Assembly: GCA_964411985.1 (NCBI GenBank)
Contig: CAYPNF010000010.1
Span: 62,001-126,000, forward strand
DNA from: CAYPNF01 sp964411985
GTDB lineage: Bacteria; Verrucomicrobiota; Verrucomicrobiia; Limisphaerales; J093
Direction: 5' to 3'
Length of the DNA stretch: 64,000 nucleotides
Part shown: positions 62,401 through 64,000 of the stretch, in pieces
Layout: each line of letters opens with the position of its first letter
Position numbering within the stretch: the stretch's first letter is position 1
Made by a program: the position numbers and the translations under genes
Notes under the pieces: generated by a model
Told to the model about the DNA's origin: nothing
Seen by the model: the letters and a program-made list of their open reading frames with translations, nothing else
Database searches by the model: none

Positions 62401-63156
62401 CCGGGCGTCATCCAGGCGAACTGGAACAACCTGACCTTGGCCTCCGGCACCAATGCCTTCATTGTGGCGGACAAACTGGGAACGGCGGTTTCCACTTCCA
62501 TGAAAGTCGTTTGGACCTCCCCCAATACCTGGTCCTCCACCGGGCGCGGTGAAGAGAACAACAAACTCGTCGGCAGCGACCTGGCTCTCTTGACCGGCTA
62601 TCTGGATACCGGAGCCTCCACCACCACGACGGTGGAAATCAGTAATGTGCCGACGGAACTCACGTCCACGGGTTATGACGTCTATGTCTATGCCCTGGGT
62701 GGCGTGGCCGGGCGCGGCGGTGGTTACTCCATCACCGATGCTTCTGGCGCAGCCCTGACCGATTGGGTGCATGCTCAAAGCCCTGCCAACCCGACCAACT
62801 ACGTGCAGGTGGTGCCGCAGGCTGGTACCTGGGCAGCTGGCAACTACATGGTGTTCAAGAATCTGAGTGCTTCTAGCATCAAGGTTCTGGGTTCGACTGC
62901 AAATGGCCACGGATTCAGCGGGACTCCTCGCGCCGGCATCAACGCTATCCAACTCGTCCCAACCAGTGGCGGCCCCGTCACCGGGCCGAAGATGACGATT
63001 GCGCTGGCCTCGGGCAACGTCACCATCAACTGGGAAGGTTCTGGCACTCTCCAGTCCGCCACGAGTGTGAACGGACCGTGGACCGATATCGGAACTGCGA
63101 AGCCGTACACGACGGCGGCCACGGGCGCGGCGATGTACTATCGCGTCAAGCAGTAA
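59500..63156 (+). CDS. Giant secreted PA14/Ig/LamG protein
   Basis: A 1218-residue protein with a signal peptide (MRKTIKQCTALGLSSLAGLL). In order these are a PA14-like domain (about 40-230, DVTGDYTFYLAADDGANLYL), an Ig-like domain (about 230-310), a second PA14-like domain (about 315-490, ASYHFFINSDDASQFFLSLT), an Ig-like domain (about 490-585), an SbsA-type Ig (about 590-680, VKASTVSTLIVTFDEPVEKA), a LamG/concanavalin domain (about 690-920, LEYWVKPKN, WHHVATIADGK) and a C-terminal part ending in the shared module (LQSATSVNGPWTDI to MYYRVKQ). PA14 and LamG bind carbohydrates, so this is likely a surface or secreted sugar-binding protein. A terminator follows. Confidence 0.85.
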   Translation: MRKTIKQCTALGLSSLAGLLCAASLSAAAPTTPQGTITAKTFANIGGTAVTDLTGNAKFPDSPDSVAYPSYFELNATGDISVQALDTADNYGAQMVGYFYPDVTGDYTFYLAADDGANLYLSTDEAPANKKLIAQETGWSGTRSYTAAGGGSTAEAKDSSKFAATEWATKDTVNGGAKITLTKGKAYYIEALVKEGGGGDNLSVSIDGTLPIAGSFLSPFLASAAPQILGQPQDAYVYAGGTATFSVGVDVPPPATLTSIKWQKNGTDIPNSNTNRLSLVAAAGDNGAKIKAVVTTSAGALTSNEANLTVATIANEFALGVVKFEAYHDITGVAVADLLASEKFPSQPDNMRLLGGIDTPNGYGDNYGARVTGFILPPETASYHFFINSDDASQFFLSLTETAPDPTSETPICEETGCCNAFTEPAADHSTMLRTSEPIALVAGKKYAFVALVKEGGGGDYLRVAARKVGDTTPAASLSPLSGSWVGANAKPSLGTPVISKQPESLPNLLQGRSGVLSIEASITPTAYNFPLLIQWKKNGAAIPGASALTYTIPSASASDSGTYSAVVSAPSGQSVTSADAVVAVQNDTFAPKISKVKASTVSTLIVTFDEPVEKASAEVVGNYSLSDGVTISKATASGSSVLLDTSSLTVGNFYTLTAGGVKDLYGNALAAGTKVSFKVAVVTYADVILADAPVMFYRFEEATGQTTKNYGTAGTAADGKWMTGNGPDDSVATDASSGTGPRPGDFLGFAPDNRSGLFTGGSTVGGGDLWVDAQQQLLNGLASFSLEYWVKPKNRASDPTAFGTRIGIVGQNDAVEYGFINQTTIQIWTPGGGSLDTTYSFPDETWHHVATIADGKSIKNYFDGKFINQITQTSANYGSSTYNVHVGGGGAFDATGNFFTGEIDEVAIFTKAIPADRIAAHYKAGKEGGELPSASEVDYGVGLNFGADEPESKNGGTLLADATAGVPGVIQANWNNLTLASGTNAFIVADKLGTAVSTSMKVVWTSPNTWSSTGRGEENNKLVGSDLALLTGYLDTGASTTTTVEISNVPTELTSTGYDVYVYALGGVAGRGGGYSITDASGAALTDWVHAQSPANPTNYVQVVPQAGTWAAGNYMVFKNLSASSIKVLGSTANGHGFSGTPRAGINAIQLVPTSGGPVTGPKMTIALASGNVTINWEGSGTLQSATSVNGPWTDIGTAKPYTTAATGAAMYYRVKQ

Positions 63157-63183
63157 GCGGCCCCTAAGCCGTAATTGATTCAC

Positions 63184-63213
63184 GAGACCGGGCTTCGGCC
63201 CGGTCTCTTTTTT
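63184..63213 (+). terminator. Strong rho-independent terminator
   Basis: A perfect 10-bp stem, GAGACCGGGC/GCCCGGTCTC, with a TTCG loop and a run of six T. It serves the PA14 giant and separates it from the convergent FG-GAP gene. Confidence 0.95.
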
Positions 63214-63247
63214 GCCAGCGAACAAGCGCGCAAGGGACGAATGCCGC

Positions 63248-64000
63248 TCACCGCAACGTCTTCCGCTCACCGTTGCTGGCAGGCTGGAGTGAGCCGTCCA
63301 CGCGGATCAGGACTTCCCCTGCTTCCGCCGGTATCGGCGTTGCTGTTTCCCGTCCTCCTGGCCAGCGTATGTGCAACTTTGCAGCACCATCAGCACGAGC
63401 AAACACCTGTGTCGCCGCATTCTGCGACCAGTAACCAGATCCCTTCTGGATCTCCCTTGCCGGGCTGAGGCGTCCGCCTGACTCGACGCGAAGAATCGCG
63501 CCGACGGCATCGGGGTTGGTTGGTGGTCCTAACAGTCGCACGCGGATACCAGGTCGCGCGCCTAGGTTTCGATACAGTCTGGTCGGGGCGGCGTTCTGCG
63601 CGACCACCAGGTCGAGGCGTCCGTCGTGATTGTAATCCGCGGCCGCAGCCCCCCGTTGTTCGCCGTGGATTGTGAGTCCCGATTCCTGGCCAGGGATCGC
63701 CCGGAGCCGTCCTTCAGCCGCTCCGCACAAGAGCAATCCTCGACCGGCGTCGAGCCGGAACATCTCCCACGGCAACGCGAAGAAGTTCTGGCTGAGGAAA
63801 AGGTCCTCAAAGCCGTCCCCGTTGAAGTCGGCCACCGTGACTCCAAATGCGGGAGCCCATTGAGCTTCACGGGGTAACTCTACCGCCTCGAAGTGGTCCC
63901 CACGGTTGAAGAAAGCTAAGGAAGCTAGGATCCGGGCTTCGACCTTTCTCGCCGGACGCGGCAACGCTCTTAGGACTTCATCGATCGACGCTTCGGCAAA
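63248..64000 (-). CDS. FG-GAP/ASPIC-UnbV repeat protein (partial)
   Basis: The frame is open to the right edge, so only the C-terminal ~250 codons are in the window. FG-GAP/VCBS calcium loops ADFNGDGFEDLFLSQN and ADYNHDGRLDLVVAQN are followed by an ASPIC/UnbV domain (GIRVRLLGPPTNPDAVGAIL, SGYWSQNAATQVFARADGA, LHIRWPGGRETATPIPA). Proteins with this end are exported and common in Planctomycetes and Verrucomicrobia. The function is unknown. Confidence 0.88.
   Translation of the reverse strand, partial: FAEASIDEVLRALPRPARKVEARILASLAFFNRGDHFEAVELPREAQWAPAFGVTVADFNGDGFEDLFLSQNFFALPWEMFRLDAGRGLLLCGAAEGRLRAIPGQESGLTIHGEQRGAAAADYNHDGRLDLVVAQNAAPTRLYRNLGARPGIRVRLLGPPTNPDAVGAILRVESGGRLSPAREIQKGSGYWSQNAATQVFARADGAAKLHIRWPGGRETATPIPAEAGEVLIRVDGSLQPASNGERKTLR

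Overview
The window looks like chromosomal DNA of a Verrucomicrobiota bacterium, probably of the Limisphaerales/Pedosphaera type. This is inferred from gene style, not from a marker gene. The signs are prepilin-like proteins with an H-x9-DG motif, a PEP-CTERM protein, lone PQQ-type propellers, lamin-tail, PA14, LamG and Ig secreted proteins, a GH109-type oxidoreductase with a Tat signal, and an SpmA-SpmB fusion. No rRNA and no CRISPR array were seen. One tRNA gene is present.

Left chromosomal part (1-20.9 kb). An rbsD-like gene (cut by the window edge) follows an nfnA-nfnB pair for flavin-based NADH/NADPH/ferredoxin exchange, which is divergent from an NAD-type malic enzyme. Next come an atypical SDR, two secreted PQQ-type propellers, an orphan ParA, a prepilin-like protein, a large SNF2 helicase, a 1.3-kilo-residue Ig protein and a lamin-tail protein.

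Integrated element (20,958-41,699; about 20.7 kb). An 85-bp perfect direct repeat covers the 3' half of tRNA-Gln(TTG) plus flanking DNA and bounds the element. The intact tRNA lies at the right end. A tyrosine integrase sits just inside the left end, and TTTGCCA repeats lie near both ends. The core encodes two small HTH proteins, an archaeo-eukaryotic-type primase, an SF3 helicase and a small serine recombinase. Between these genes are GC-run inverted repeats and palindromes that could be an origin or recombination sites. No capsid, relaxase or conjugation gene was seen, so it resembles a satellite or integrative replicon. The cargo (28.8-39.0 kb) is a duplicated two-gene unit (LRR protein plus a second secreted protein) with a 640-bp noncoding repeat in front. 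In one unit the second protein is a SUMF1/beta-helix giant. In the other, an NHL-repeat protein replaces it and joins the SUMF1 remnant exactly at a stop codon. Several cargo genes carry in-frame stops or are remnants. A 100-N assembly gap lies in the NHL repeats.

Right chromosomal part (41.7-64 kb). This holds an M14 zinc peptidase, an archaeal-type phosphoglycerate mutase, a sugar nucleotidyltransferase, a PEP-CTERM protein, a PIG-L deacetylase, a GH42-like hydrolase, the SpmA-SpmB fusion, a DUF433/DUF5615 toxin-antitoxin pair and a three-gene operon (esterase, epimerase, DHDPS-family lyase). It continues with a truncated gene fragment, the GH109-like oxidoreductase, another prepilin-like protein, a PA14/LamG giant with a possible sigma-54 promoter, and an FG-GAP/ASPIC protein cut by the window end.

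A C-terminal beta module of about 60-70 residues, ending in an aromatic-aromatic-Arg motif, recurs in seven secreted proteins and one remnant, both inside and outside the element. It is the clearest thread linking the secreted proteins here.
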